Both the position numbers and the translations under genes were made by a program. The notes beneath the pieces were generated by a model. It was not told where the DNA came from, made no database searches, and worked only from the letters and a program-made list of their open reading frames with translations. This document shows positions 50,114 to 60,300 of a stretch of 64,000 nucleotides of DNA, in pieces (the first letter of the stretch is position 1; every line of letters begins with the position of its first letter). The stretch is from an uncultured Eubacteriales bacterium (GTDB lineage Bacteria; Bacillota; Clostridia; Oscillospirales; CAG-272), in NCBI GenBank assembly GCA_934503195.1, contig CAKSVM010000006.1, positions 3,365 through 67,364 on the forward strand, read 5' to 3'.

Positions 50114-52024
50114 TCAGCGATTTTCCGAAATAAATGTGGAAACGCGGTCGTTTATCAGTCCGATCGTCTCGTCGGCCGTCTTCACGCCGGAAAAATACGC
50201 CGAAGCCTCTTCAAGCACTATGCTAATCACCGGGTCGAAATAATCATATCCGCGCGACGCGCCGTCGATAAGCTCAAAAAGCTTGTCGGCGTGTTCCTCA
50301 CCGAAGACGAATAAAAGCTTTCCGGCCGGAGGTTCCCTTCCGTCAGGAAGTCCGCTTATCGCCCCGTTTTCCGAAACGGCGTAGCGGTCGCCGATATTTT
50401 CCGAGAGTCTTTCACGAAGCGACGATTTCAGCGTCATCGGCCGCCCGCCGACAAAAAGCTCCTTTATAAGCTCCCAAGACTCGTCCTTCAGCGCGGATCT
50501 TGAGTAAATCGAAAAGCTCTCGTTGACGAAAATCGCGGTTCCGCTTCCGTTTCCGGTCGGAAGCCCGGTAAAGCCGTCAAGCTCACGCCCCGCCGCGAGT
50601 CTGATGAATTCGCTTATCAGGCTGTACTCATCGAGGTCGAGAATTCTGAACTCCTCCTCTCCGGAATCCCTGAAATTCTTTATCATCGAAAGCAGCCGTC
50701 TGAAATCCTCCTTGTCAAAATCGCATCCGCGGTCGGTGACGAATTCGTCCATCGAGAGCGTCAGGAGATTGTAGAGGAGAAAGTCCCCGCTGTAGGTGAA
50801 GGGATTTCCGCTCCTTTCGTCGACGTCGTCGAGCAGCGACGATAACGTGTAATGTCCGCTCTTCCCGTCTGAAAACATTGTCCGGAGCGAAAAATCCGAG
50901 ATAAGCTCGTAAAGCTTCCCTTCCTTTTCGGCGTTCACCGTCGCGGCCGAGATGAGATCCCCGCGCGAAAGCTCGGGATCGGAATCAATGAAGCCGTATA
51001 AATCGGCGAACATCTTCGCCTTCACATAAGCCCGCTTGTAGCCGAACCGCTCGTCGTCGCGCGTGAAGATCATCACGTCGGGAATCTTTCCCGCGACGAT
51101 ATCATACCGTAATTTCACCGCGCCGCGCGTCGGGTCGTCGGGCGTGTTGTATTTCGAGTAGTCGTCGAGCAGAGCGCGCACCGACGTGTTTTTGCGGTTG
51201 AAACGGATTATCGCCGAACGCAGCTCGTCCGACGCTCCCGACCCGGCGACGCGGATTATGTATTTTTCGGGGATTTCCGACTCGTCGAGCCGGTCAAAGC
51301 GGTAATATGAGGTCTCGTATCCGTCGGCCGACGCCTCGCGCAGCGCGGCGTAGAAGCGATCCTCCGACTCCACCGCGAGCTTAACGATGCTCCGCGCGTC
51401 GATGTCGGAATTTATGTAGTCGCACAAAAGCTCCGCCTCGCCGCCGTCCGACGCCCAGAGACCGTCCCCGGTCGAGAGATAGACCTCGTGTCCCGGCGAG
51501 ACAAAGATATCGGCGCGCGAAAATACAGTTTCGGGCGGAAGAGCCAGCGTTTCTCCCGGCTTTCCGTCCGGACCGATTTTCCTCAGAGTCCGCGAATAGT
51601 CAAAATCGAGATACGACGCGAAAACCTCGCCGCCCGACGAAAAAATCTCCGCGTCGCTGCCCGGGAGCTTCGCGGTAGTCACATTATCGCCATCAATCAC
51701 CGCGATATAGGTTCCGCCGAGAAGATAGATCCGCCCATCCGAAACGGCAAGCGACGTCACGCGCCGCACCGGCTGGTCAAAGACCGAGGCCGCGTCGGAG
51801 AGGATTTCGGTTTCCTCTCCGTTCTTTTCGAGGACAAGTCTGCTTTCGCAGAGTTTAAGCGTACCGCCGTCAAAGCTGACGGCGGACGAAAGCCCGTCCG
51901 GCTCGGCGTCAAGCTCTGTGCAGGAATAGACATGATCGGCGCGTGAAAGCTCCGGCTCCGCATTCCCGCAGGAAACGAGCGGGGTAAACATGATCACAAG
52001 GAATAAAGCGATGATTCTTTTCAT
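50114..52024 (-). CDS. Lipoprotein joining a beta-propeller to a solute-binding domain, copy 1
   Basis: 636 residues from the ATG at 52024 (GGAGG 8 nt upstream). The lipoprotein signal ends PLVSC (Cys19). It is a shorter relative of the next gene, with a reduced propeller part (about 30-250). The solute-binding part follows (about 265-636): IIRVAGSGASDELRSAIIRFNRKNTSVRALLDDY, then GKIPDVMIFTRDD. The C-termini of both copies share a closing helix (ASAYFSGVKTADETIGLINDRVSTF here). The gene is transcribed from 52047-52075. The second copy begins 66 nt after it ends and probably shares the transcript. Confidence 0.82.
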   Translation of the reverse strand: MKRIIALFLVIMFTPLVSCGNAEPELSRADHVYSCTELDAEPDGLSSAVSFDGGTLKLCESRLVLEKNGEETEILSDAASVFDQPVRRVTSLAVSDGRIYLLGGTYIAVIDGDNVTTAKLPGSDAEIFSSGGEVFASYLDFDYSRTLRKIGPDGKPGETLALPPETVFSRADIFVSPGHEVYLSTGDGLWASDGGEAELLCDYINSDIDARSIVKLAVESEDRFYAALREASADGYETSYYRFDRLDESEIPEKYIIRVAGSGASDELRSAIIRFNRKNTSVRALLDDYSKYNTPDDPTRGAVKLRYDIVAGKIPDVMIFTRDDERFGYKRAYVKAKMFADLYGFIDSDPELSRGDLISAATVNAEKEGKLYELISDFSLRTMFSDGKSGHYTLSSLLDDVDERSGNPFTYSGDFLLYNLLTLSMDEFVTDRGCDFDKEDFRRLLSMIKNFRDSGEEEFRILDLDEYSLISEFIRLAAGRELDGFTGLPTGNGSGTAIFVNESFSIYSRSALKDESWELIKELFVGGRPMTLKSSLRERLSENIGDRYAVSENGAISGLPDGREPPAGKLLFVFGEEHADKLFELIDGASRGYDYFDPVISIVLEEASAYFSGVKTADETIGLINDRVSTFISENR

Positions 52025-52046
52025 TCCGAAAGCCTCCTTTTTGTCT

Positions 52047-52075
52047 ATTATATCATAAAGCTCTGTGTTTGTCAA
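52047..52075 (-). promoter_or_regulatory. Promoter of the propeller/solute-binding lipoprotein pair
   Basis: TTGACA (52070-52075), 17 bp, TATAAT (52047-52052) on the minus strand. Confidence 0.88.
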
Positions 52076-52154
52076 GCACTTATTCTTCATTTGTCCCGCA
52101 AAACGAAAAATTCACATATACACGATTTTTCCCGACCGAATTCACAAATAAAGC

Positions 52155-52183
52155 TTGAAATCCCGCGCAAGTGGTGCTATAAT
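52155..52183 (+). promoter_or_regulatory. pepF promoter
   Basis: TTGAAA (52155-52160), 17 bp, TATAAT (52178-52183). The ribosome site GGAGGT follows at 52200-52205. Confidence 0.83.
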
Positions 52184-52214
52184 ATGGTTAATATCCTATG
52201 GAGGTATAAACGAA

Positions 52215-53993
52215 ATGTCTCTTAACCGTTCCGAAGTCCCGGCAAACCGCAAGTGGCGCACCGAGGACATTTACCAGAATCCCGACGAGTGGAACAAGGT
52301 CTACGCCGACCTTGAAACAAAGCTCGACTTCTCGAAATACGAGGGAAAGCTCGATAACGTCGACACGCTCTTTGAGTGCCTCGAATCGCTCAACGCCGTC
52401 GCGCTCGACCTAAACAAGCTCGCCGTATACGCCTATATGCGCCACGACGAGGACACCCGCGACTCGACCTTCACCGCGCTTCTCTCCAGAGTCGATCTCC
52501 TTGAGATGAAGCTCTCGGGAAGCACCGCTTTCATCACTCCCGAGCTTACCGCGCTCCCCGAGGAAACCCTCCGCGCCTTCGCCGCCGACCCGAAGCTTGC
52601 CGACTATGACTACACGCTCCGTCAGATCATAGACGAAAAGCCGCACGTTCTCTCAAAGGAGACCGAGGAGGTTCTCTCGCAGGGCAGCAAGGTCTTCGGC
52701 GGATTCCACGACATCTACTCGATGATCGACAACGCCGACTTCCCCTTCCCGACCGTAAAGATCGACGGCAAGGACGTAAAGCTCTCACACGGAAGCTACG
52801 GACTCTATCTCCGCGACGACAACCGCGAGACGAGAAAGACCGTCTTCAAGGCCTACTACGACGCGTATATCAGCCTCATCAACACGATCACCGCGACCTA
52901 TGTCGGAAATGTCGATAAGGACGTCTTCCTCTCAAAGGTCAGAAAGTATAAGAGCTGCCTTGACCGCGCGCTCTCGGGCGAGGACGTTCCGGACGTTGTG
53001 TATCAGAATCTCCTCGAAAGCGTGAAGAAGGGGCTTCCGCAGCTCCACCGCTACTACCGCGACCGCAAGGAAATCTTAGGGCTCGACACCCAGCATATGT
53101 ACGATCTCTACACGCCGATCGTCGAGAACGCCGAGCTTGAACTCGACTACGAGGAAGCCTTCAAGGTCGTCAAGGAAGGACTCGCTCCCCTTGGCGAACA
53201 CTACGAAAAGCTTCTCGACGAGGCTCACGACAACGGCTGGATCGACGTCGAGGAGACCGAGGGCAAGCGCAGCGGCGCGTACAGCATCAGCGTCTATGGC
53301 CTGAAGCATCCTTACGTTCTTCTCAACTATCAGAAGACGACGAACGATATCTTCACGATCGCGCACGAGCTTGGCCACGCTATGCACTCCTACCACTCCG
53401 AGCGTTATCAGCCGCAGGAAAAGGCAAGCTACCGGATTTTCGTCGCCGAGGTCGCGAGCACGGTCAACGAGGTGCTGCTCTACAAGCACATGATGAAGAC
53501 AGTCACCGACCCGAAGCTCAAGAAGTATCTCCTCTCCTATTATATGGATATGCTGAAGGGAACCCTCTTCCGCCAGACCCAGTTCGCCGAGTTTGAGTAC
53601 AGGGCGCACGAGATGGCCGAAAAGGGCGAGCCGCTGACCAAGGATTCGCTCTGCGAGCTTTATCTCGGACTCAACAAGGAGTATTACGGCGAGTACGTCG
53701 AGTCGGATCCCGAGATCGCGTATGAATGGGCGCGCATTCCGCACTTCTACACGAGCTTCTACGTCTACAAGTACGCGACCGGAATCATCTCGGCCGTGTC
53801 GATCGCGAACCGCATCATAAACGAGGGTCAGCCGGCCGTTGACGACTACTACAAATTCCTCTCGTCGGGCGGAAGCGACAGCCCGGTCGAGCTTCTCAAA
53901 CTCGCCGGAGTCGACCTCACGAAGACCGACGCGTTCGAAAGCTGCATGAACTCCTTCGCCGAGGCTCTTGACGAGCTTGAGGCTCTGAAATAA
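52215..53993 (+). CDS. pepF: Oligoendopeptidase F (M3 metallopeptidase)
   Basis: 592 residues from the ATG at 52215. The longer in-frame start would lie at the -35 box. The zinc motif HEXXH is in IAHELGHAMHSYHSE, with the downstream Glu in VAEVASTVNEVLL. The M3 helical bowl surrounds it. The C-terminal substrate signature includes RIPHFYTSFYVYKYATG. The length matches PepF of lactic acid bacteria and clostridia. It cleaves short peptides in the cytoplasm and recycles amino acids. It stands alone, with its own consensus promoter. Confidence 0.96.
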   Translation: MSLNRSEVPANRKWRTEDIYQNPDEWNKVYADLETKLDFSKYEGKLDNVDTLFECLESLNAVALDLNKLAVYAYMRHDEDTRDSTFTALLSRVDLLEMKLSGSTAFITPELTALPEETLRAFAADPKLADYDYTLRQIIDEKPHVLSKETEEVLSQGSKVFGGFHDIYSMIDNADFPFPTVKIDGKDVKLSHGSYGLYLRDDNRETRKTVFKAYYDAYISLINTITATYVGNVDKDVFLSKVRKYKSCLDRALSGEDVPDVVYQNLLESVKKGLPQLHRYYRDRKEILGLDTQHMYDLYTPIVENAELELDYEEAFKVVKEGLAPLGEHYEKLLDEAHDNGWIDVEETEGKRSGAYSISVYGLKHPYVLLNYQKTTNDIFTIAHELGHAMHSYHSERYQPQEKASYRIFVAEVASTVNEVLLYKHMMKTVTDPKLKKYLLSYYMDMLKGTLFRQTQFAEFEYRAHEMAEKGEPLTKDSLCELYLGLNKEYYGEYVESDPEIAYEWARIPHFYTSFYVYKYATGIISAVSIANRIINEGQPAVDDYYKFLSSGGSDSPVELLKLAGVDLTKTDAFESCMNSFAEALDELEALK

Positions 53994-53996
53994 GGC

Positions 53997-54031
53997 AAAA
54001 AATATTCCCGTCGGTAACCCGGCGGGAATAT
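53997..54031 (-). terminator. Terminator of the beta-helix gene
   Basis: ATATTCCCGTCGG (54002-54014) and CCGGCGGGAATAT (54019-54031) pair with one wobble around TAAC. TTTTTT follows on the minus strand only. Confidence 0.82.
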
Positions 54032-54047
54032 GAGGTTATGGGCGGTT

Positions 54048-55016
54048 TTATTCGTTTTTTTTACAGAAATCGAGCACTTCGGTTCCCGAGAGGTTCTCGC
54101 ATCTGACCCACTGCATATGAAGCTCGGGCGAGAAACTGCCCTTGAAGAACACGTCGCCGCTGTCCTTGAGTCCCTTGAAGGTTCCGCCCATCAGATAGAA
54201 CGGCGCGGAGGTTTCGTAGGAGATGAAGGTATGCCCGCGTCCGCCGTATCTGTCGCAGTGGAAGCCGAAGACGTTTGACATCCGGCAGCAGGTTCCGCGA
54301 ACCCGGACGCCGACGTTCGACGTGTCGACATAACAGTCCGAGAGCGTGACGCAGCTTCCGCCGACGTCAAAGGCGATCGTCTTTGAGATATCCGGAATCA
54401 CGTCGGTCACCCATGAGTGGCACTTCGAAAGATACGTGCTGTAGCAGTTAAGTCTGAATCCGGTCTCGAAGTCGACGACGATAATGTCGTCGAGATAGTG
54501 GTCGCCGTGGCTCGGAATGTCGATTCCGACGCTTCCCGGGATTCCGATATCGTTCCGGAGATAAATATTCGACGCCATAAGCTCATAGGTCTTGAAATCT
54601 GACGCCGAGCCGACCGAAAGTCCGGTCAGGCAGTCCTTTATATAGACGTCGCGCATCGTGAAATGGTGGATGTTCCGCAGTCTGATTCCGCCCGAGATCC
54701 CCGCGCCGTCAAATCTTCCGCCCGTGATGAACATCCCGTAGTCGCCGAAAAGATTCTCGTTCCCGCCGTTCCAGTCGATGAGGAAATCCATCCTCGCGTC
54801 CGCCTTTATGACAGCGTCCTTGGCAAGCATCAGCGAGCAGTGATTCTCAATCACAAGCGGGCGGGAGAGAAGATATTCGCCCTTCGGAAAAAGAATCACG
54901 CCGCCCGGATTATCAGAGACCGCGCGAGAGAGTCTGCCCGAGTCGTCAGCCTCACCGGGAAGTCTTTCGTAGCGCGAGATATTCACGCCCATAAAATCAA
55001 GCTTTTCAAAATCCAA
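54048..55016 (-). CDS. Right-handed beta-helix (pectate lyase-like) protein, no signal peptide
   Basis: 322 residues, probably starting at a TTG (55016) with AAGGAAGGTGA upstream. Repeated short coils of the type GGRFDGAG, RLRNIHHFTMRDVYIKDC, MASNIYLRND and VTLSDCYVDTSNVGVRVRG mark a parallel beta-helix of the pectate-lyase/GH55-like superfamily, with the usual opening that creates N-terminal coils (GVILFPKGEYLLSRPL). Members act on polysaccharides. No signal peptide or membrane segment is present, so this one should work inside the cell on an oligosaccharide, or be exported in another way. Exact substrate unknown. Confidence 0.78.
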   Translation of the reverse strand: MDFEKLDFMGVNISRYERLPGEADDSGRLSRAVSDNPGGVILFPKGEYLLSRPLVIENHCSLMLAKDAVIKADARMDFLIDWNGGNENLFGDYGMFITGGRFDGAGISGGIRLRNIHHFTMRDVYIKDCLTGLSVGSASDFKTYELMASNIYLRNDIGIPGSVGIDIPSHGDHYLDDIIVVDFETGFRLNCYSTYLSKCHSWVTDVIPDISKTIAFDVGGSCVTLSDCYVDTSNVGVRVRGTCCRMSNVFGFHCDRYGGRGHTFISYETSAPFYLMGGTFKGLKDSGDVFFKGSFSPELHMQWVRCENLSGTEVLDFCKKNE

Positions 55017-55040
55017 AAAAAGTCACCTTCCTTTGAAACC

Positions 55041-55069
55041 ATTATACCATATCATGGAAAGAAAGTCAA
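55041..55069 (-). promoter_or_regulatory. Promoter of the beta-helix gene
   Basis: TTGACT (55064-55069), 17 bp, TATAAT (55041-55046) on the minus strand. Confidence 0.83.
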
Positions 55070-55127
55070 CCGTGCGGAATGTTTCATTCTGTTTCACAAA
55101 AAGACTTCTTTCCGCGAAAGGAGAACC

Positions 55128-56087
55128 ATGAAAACATCAGCGAAAATCGCGCTCGGACTTGCCGCCGCGGCGGCGGTCGGAACCCTCTCGTCCTTTGTGA
55201 CGACGAAATGCCTTGTCGACACCGCGCTCGACCGCAGTATGCCGAAGATCATGAAACGCTCGAAAAAGGCGATCTCGGGATCAAAGAAAAAAACGACCGA
55301 CAAATACCGCGAGATGCGGAAGGAAGCCGAGGAACGCTTCGCGTCGCTTGAAAGCGAAGCCGTCCGGATCACCGCCTTTGACGGCACAAAGCTTGTCGGC
55401 CATCTGATGAAAGTCGAAAATCCGAAGCGGCTCATCATCGCGGTTCACGGCTGGAGATCGACTCCGGCGCACGATTTCGCGTTTGTGAGCGAATTCTGGC
55501 GGCGCGAGGGATGCGACGTGCTTTTCATCGAACAGCGCGGTCAGGGCGACAGCGGCGGCGAGTATATGGGCTTCGGGCTGACCGAACGCTACGACTGCCT
55601 TTCGTGGGCAGAATGGGCGGCGAAGGAAACCAGGCTTCCGATCTATCTTTCGGGCGTCTCGATGGGCGGCGCGACGGTGCTTATGGCGTCGGATCTCTGG
55701 CTCCCGTCAAACGTGCGCGGAATAATCGCCGACTGCGGCTTCACGTCGCCCGACGCGATCTGGCGGTATGTCGTAAGCAACAATCTCCACCTCGGCTTCA
55801 GGCTGAAGAGTCTCATCGCGAACTCGCTCTGCAAAAGGAAGCTCGGCGTCGGCTCGTCCTCCTGCAAGACGACCGATTCGTTGAAGCGCGCGAAGGTTCC
55901 GGTGCTGTTCATCCACGGAAGCGACGACAAATTTGTCCCCGTGTCGATGACCTACGAGAACTACAAGGCCTGCCGCTCCGAAAAGCGGCTCCTGATCGTC
56001 CCCGGCGCGGGACACGGAATGAGCTGCTATGTCGAGCCGGAAGCGTATGAGAAGGCGGTGAAGGGGTTTTTTGAGGAGTTTGACTGA
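55128..56087 (+). CDS. Membrane-anchored alpha/beta hydrolase
   Basis: 319 residues from the ATG at 55128, with AAAGGAG upstream. A membrane helix (about 5-27) is followed by a very basic stretch (KRSKKAISGSKKK) and the hydrolase domain (about 75-319). The oxyanion region is VHGWRSTP. The nucleophile is the Ser of GVSMGG. The acid lies in HGSDDKFVP and the His in GAGHGMS. It belongs to the group of BAAT/YfhR-like serine hydrolases, acting on an ester or amide not identifiable from sequence. The lipoprotein gene begins 10 nt after it. Confidence 0.9.
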   Translation: MKTSAKIALGLAAAAAVGTLSSFVTTKCLVDTALDRSMPKIMKRSKKAISGSKKKTTDKYREMRKEAEERFASLESEAVRITAFDGTKLVGHLMKVENPKRLIIAVHGWRSTPAHDFAFVSEFWRREGCDVLFIEQRGQGDSGGEYMGFGLTERYDCLSWAEWAAKETRLPIYLSGVSMGGATVLMASDLWLPSNVRGIIADCGFTSPDAIWRYVVSNNLHLGFRLKSLIANSLCKRKLGVGSSSCKTTDSLKRAKVPVLFIHGSDDKFVPVSMTYENYKACRSEKRLLIVPGAGHGMSCYVEPEAYEKAVKGFFEEFD

Positions 56088-56097
56088 GAGGTGAATT

Positions 56098-57288
56098 GTG
56101 TTTTACAGCGTGATACGAGCAAAGCTCCGCCGTTTACGGTACGTCATGCCGATAACAGGCGGATTACTACGACCGACAGTTCTTCTGACCGCCACAATCT
56201 TCCTCTTCTCCGGATGCGGTTATACCGACACGAACGTGCTTTGCCGCAATGATTATATAACGGTCTCGCAAATATACGCATCGGAGGCCGACTCTCCCCG
56301 CGCTGACACCTCTGTTCAGCTGTTTTTCTACATTGAGGACAACCGGAATATGCAAAGAATCGACAACCGCGCGTTCTACATCTCCGGTTTGGGAATAAAA
56401 GCGAGCGAATCGGCCTTTTTCAGAGGCTTCACCGACGCGGAATCAGAGGAGTCGTACAATTACGCAAGCGCAAACAAGCTTGGCGGAACTCTTCTGACAC
56501 ACCAAAAACACAGCGACGGTGATTATTACATCGTTCATGACCCCGCGCGTGAAACAATCGCGCACTATATAAACCGCTACGGCAGACTATACGCGTATAA
56601 ACTCCCGCATGATGACAGCGAACATAAGTTTCCTGATGATTTCCAGTGCAATGACGGCAATGTGTATCTCTTCTTTTACGAAGAGGACGGAATATCCATG
56701 AAAACCATCGACCCGCGGAAAAACGTTTCAGATTCACTGTCCGTAGATATTCCCGGCTTCGGCAGGCATCACATGAGGCACAGCTTTTCCGGTAACTGTT
56801 ATTATGATGGAAACGGAAATTTCGGGGTTATCTTCAACTATCCGAATGGCTCCGAACACCGTGACGAGCTTTTATTATATAACAATGAGTGCGATGAATA
56901 CCGCCGCATACCCGAAAAAGACGGCATTGATAATTTCTTCATAGGCGAAAAAATCCTGCTCGCGAGAGTAACCGAAAACATTCTGAAGCTGTCATATTAT
57001 GAGCCGGATGGGTCTCTGACAGAAAGACACGATATAAATCTTTCTGACTATATTGACGGCAATATGAGTATATCATACAGGCCGACGAAGCTTGGTATAT
57101 GCGATGATACTCTGCATATTCTGATTGACAGCGATTCATCGGATGTCAATTATTGGCTTCAGCTTGACACCCGGACAAACACGGTAAGCAGGATACTGAA
57201 AATCGATCTGCGGTCTCACTTCGAAATGATGGATTATGAGTTTCTGCGCGAAGATGGGTCCGAACTGATTCTTCATGAATTCAACTGA
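56098..57288 (+). CDS. AT-richer lipoprotein of unknown function
   Basis: 396 residues, GTG start with AGAGGTGA before it. The signal region is long, with a basic n-region and a lipobox LFSGC (Cys40). The mature part is mostly beta-strand with Tyr- and Asp-rich segments (DGNVYLFFYEEDG, GNGNFGVIFNYPNG), so a propeller-like fold is possible. Codon choice differs from the neighbours: third positions use many A and T, and base composition is visibly lower in GC. This suggests a more recent arrival. It is probably cotranscribed with the hydrolase. No function can be named. Confidence 0.75.
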   Translation: MFYSVIRAKLRRLRYVMPITGGLLRPTVLLTATIFLFSGCGYTDTNVLCRNDYITVSQIYASEADSPRADTSVQLFFYIEDNRNMQRIDNRAFYISGLGIKASESAFFRGFTDAESEESYNYASANKLGGTLLTHQKHSDGDYYIVHDPARETIAHYINRYGRLYAYKLPHDDSEHKFPDDFQCNDGNVYLFFYEEDGISMKTIDPRKNVSDSLSVDIPGFGRHHMRHSFSGNCYYDGNGNFGVIFNYPNGSEHRDELLLYNNECDEYRRIPEKDGIDNFFIGEKILLARVTENILKLSYYEPDGSLTERHDINLSDYIDGNMSISYRPTKLGICDDTLHILIDSDSSDVNYWLQLDTRTNTVSRILKIDLRSHFEMMDYEFLREDGSELILHEFN

Positions 57289-57306
57289 AATCCCACAGCA
57301 AACGCG

Positions 57307-57341
57307 AATCGTCCCCGGCGAACCCGCCGGGGACGATTTTT
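57307..57341 (+). terminator. Terminator after the AT-richer lipoprotein gene
   Basis: AATCGTCCCCGGCG (57307-57320) and CGCCGGGGACGATT (57325-57338) form a perfect 14-bp stem around AACC, followed by TTT on the plus strand. Confidence 0.88.
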
Positions 57342-57363
57342 CATATCTGATCCGGATAAAAGC

Positions 57364-60300
57364 TCACTTCGACGGCTTGCACTCAAGATAAGCCTTCAGA
57401 AGCTCGCAGATATCGTAAAGCGGCCTTGAACCTTTGATCTTCCAGCTTATCGAACCGCGCCCGGCCATCTGATAGTTCAGCGTCATGTTGACCTTTGACG
57501 ACGCCTCGGCAAATCTGATTGGATCAAAGGTCTCGGGGATGATCGTGATCATCTGCCCCTTCTGTTCAAGTCTCGGAATTCTCGCCGTCGAGCAGAGCGC
57601 GCGGGTCAGCGAGACGTACATGAGCGTGTCGGCCTGACGCGGAATCTCGCCGAAGCGATCCATCAGCTCGTCGGCAAGGTCGTCAAGATCCTCCGGCGTC
57701 TCGATGTGCGCGATCTTCTTGTAGATGTCCATTCTCTGCGACTCACTCTTAATATACTTCTCAGGCAGATAAGCGTCCATCGAAAGGTCGACCGTCGACT
57801 CGAATTTCGGCTTCGGTGCCTCGCCCTTTTCCTCCAGCACCGCGTCGTTGAGGATCTTGACATAGAGATCATATCCGATTGAGTCGAGCTGTCCGTGCTG
57901 TTCGGCTCCGAGAAGATTTCCCGCGCCGCGTATCTCGAGGTCTCGCAGAGCGATCTTGAAACCCGAGCCGAACTCGGTGTACTCGCGCATCGCCGAAAGC
58001 CGCTTTGACGCGACCTCGCTTAAGGATTTGTTCGGCGGATAGGTGAAGTACGCGTAGGCTCTGCGGCTCGAACGACCGACGCGTCCGCGTATCTGGTGGA
58101 GCTGAGAGAGTCCGAGATGATCGGCGTGGTCGATTATCAGCGTGTTCGCGTTCGGGACGTCGACTCCCGACTCGATTATCGTCGTGCTGACCAGAATGTC
58201 GATCTCGCCCATGACCATTCCGCTCCAGATATCGGATAACTGCTCCTTATCCATCTGTCCGTGCGCCGTCGCGATTCTGGCCTCGGGAACCGCCTTTGAG
58301 ATCCGCATCGCGACGCCGTCGATATCATCCACAGTGTTGTGGAGAAAGAAGACCTGACCGCCGCGGCGGAGTTCCTTCTTGATCGCCTCGGTGATTATAA
58401 GCTCATCGTACTCCATGACAAAGGTCTGCACCGGGAAACGGTCGCCCGGAGCCTCGTCAAGCACCGACATATCGCGGATTCCGCTCATCGCCATGTTGAG
58501 GGTTCTCGGAATCGGCGTAGCGGTCAGCGTGAGGACGTCGACGTTTCCGGCGATCTGCTTCAGCTTTTCCTTCTGCGCGACTCCGAAACGCTGCTCCTCG
58601 TCGACGATCACGAGTCCGAGATCCTTGAACTTCACGTCGCTTGAAACTAGACGATGAGTTCCGACGATTATGTCGACGTCGCCGCGCCTGAGGCTTCTCA
58701 GAGTCTCGGCCTGCTCCTTCGGAGTCCGGAAGCGCGAGATCATCTCGACCTTGACCGGGAATCCGCGCATACGCGCGAGAAGCGTCTGATAATGCTGCAT
58801 CGCGAGAATCGTCGTCGGGACGAGGATCGCGACCTGCTTTCCACTCATGACCGCCTTGAAGGCCGCGCGCATCGCGACCTCGGTCTTTCCGAATCCGACG
58901 TCGCCGCAGAGCAGACGATCCATCGGAACCTTGCTCTCCATGTCGGCCTTGATCTCGCCGATCGACTGGAGCTGACCGTCGGTCTCGTCATACTGGAAGG
59001 CGGCCTCGAACTCGCGCTGCATCTCGTCGTCCTCCTCAAAGGCGAAGCCCTCCCTGCGCTGACGCTCGGCGTAGAGTCTGATAAGCTCCTTCGCCATGCT
59101 CTTGGCGGCGAGCTTTGCCTTGGTCTTGGCCTTAATCCACTCGCTTCCGCCCATCTTTGAGAGCTTGACTCCGCCGTTCTCACTGTGCGAGCCGATGTAC
59201 TTCGACACCATGTCAAGCTGATCGGTCGGGAGATAGAGAAGATCGGTTCCGGCGTATTTTATCTTGATATAGTCCTTCGTCACGCCGACGACGGTCAGCT
59301 GCTCGATGCCCATGTACTGACCGATACCGTGATTCTGATGAACGACGTAATCGCCGATTTCAAGGTCATTGTACGAGAGAATCTTCTCCTGCGACGAACG
59401 GTTGTGCTTTGCCTTGCGCCCGTGCGAGAGGATCGTGCGCGAATAGGAATTCGGGTTCTGGAACATCGAAAGCACCGCGAAGCGCGTTCCGGTAAGCTCA
59501 AACCCGGCGAGATTGAAGCCTGGGATGACAAGCGTGATTCCCTCGGGGAGAGTCAGGATTCCGTACGGCTTGTCGTCAGGCTGCTTTATCGCCTGAAGAC
59601 CGTGTTCGCCGAGCGCGTCGATGACATTCCTTGCCGTTACGTCGTTTTCGCAGAGCAGCACCGTGCGGAATTTTCCGGCGGCGTAGGAAGTCAGATCCTC
59701 GATTAAAAGCTCGGTGTTGTCGGCGTAGGAAACCGTCTGCTTTGTGTGGAAGCCGAACATCCCGGCGAGCTTCATTCCCGACACGCCCGAGACAAACGCG
59801 TTTATGAGCAGCGCGCCGTTCTTGTCAAGGAACGCGCCGTAGGTATCCTCATGGCGCGAATAATCTGAGTATTTCGCCGAAACCTCGCCGTTTTCGAGCA
59901 GCGACTCGATCTCGCTTCCGATGTGGAAATCGTACGCCTTCATTCGCTCGGTGCAGGCGACCGACTCCTGAACAAAAACGAGCGGATATTTAAGATCCGA
60001 CATTATCGCGGCGTAGGAGGCGTAGTCGGCGAGCGTCGTATGCTCGGGATAGACGATCGACATATATTTGTCGATGAACGGGAGTTCAAGTCCGCCGTCG
60101 ATCGTTTCAAGCTCGGCCGAAAGCTCGCCGCGGACGCGGTCGTCCTTGGCCTTCGGAATCTGCGCCTTGACGGCGGCTCTGATCTCGGCGCGCTTTCCCT
60201 CGCCGAGAACCAATTCGCGCGCGGGAGTTATCGTGACCTTCGCGATGTTCTCGATCTTGCGCTGGGTCATTATGTCAAAGAGTCCCATCTGATCGATCTC

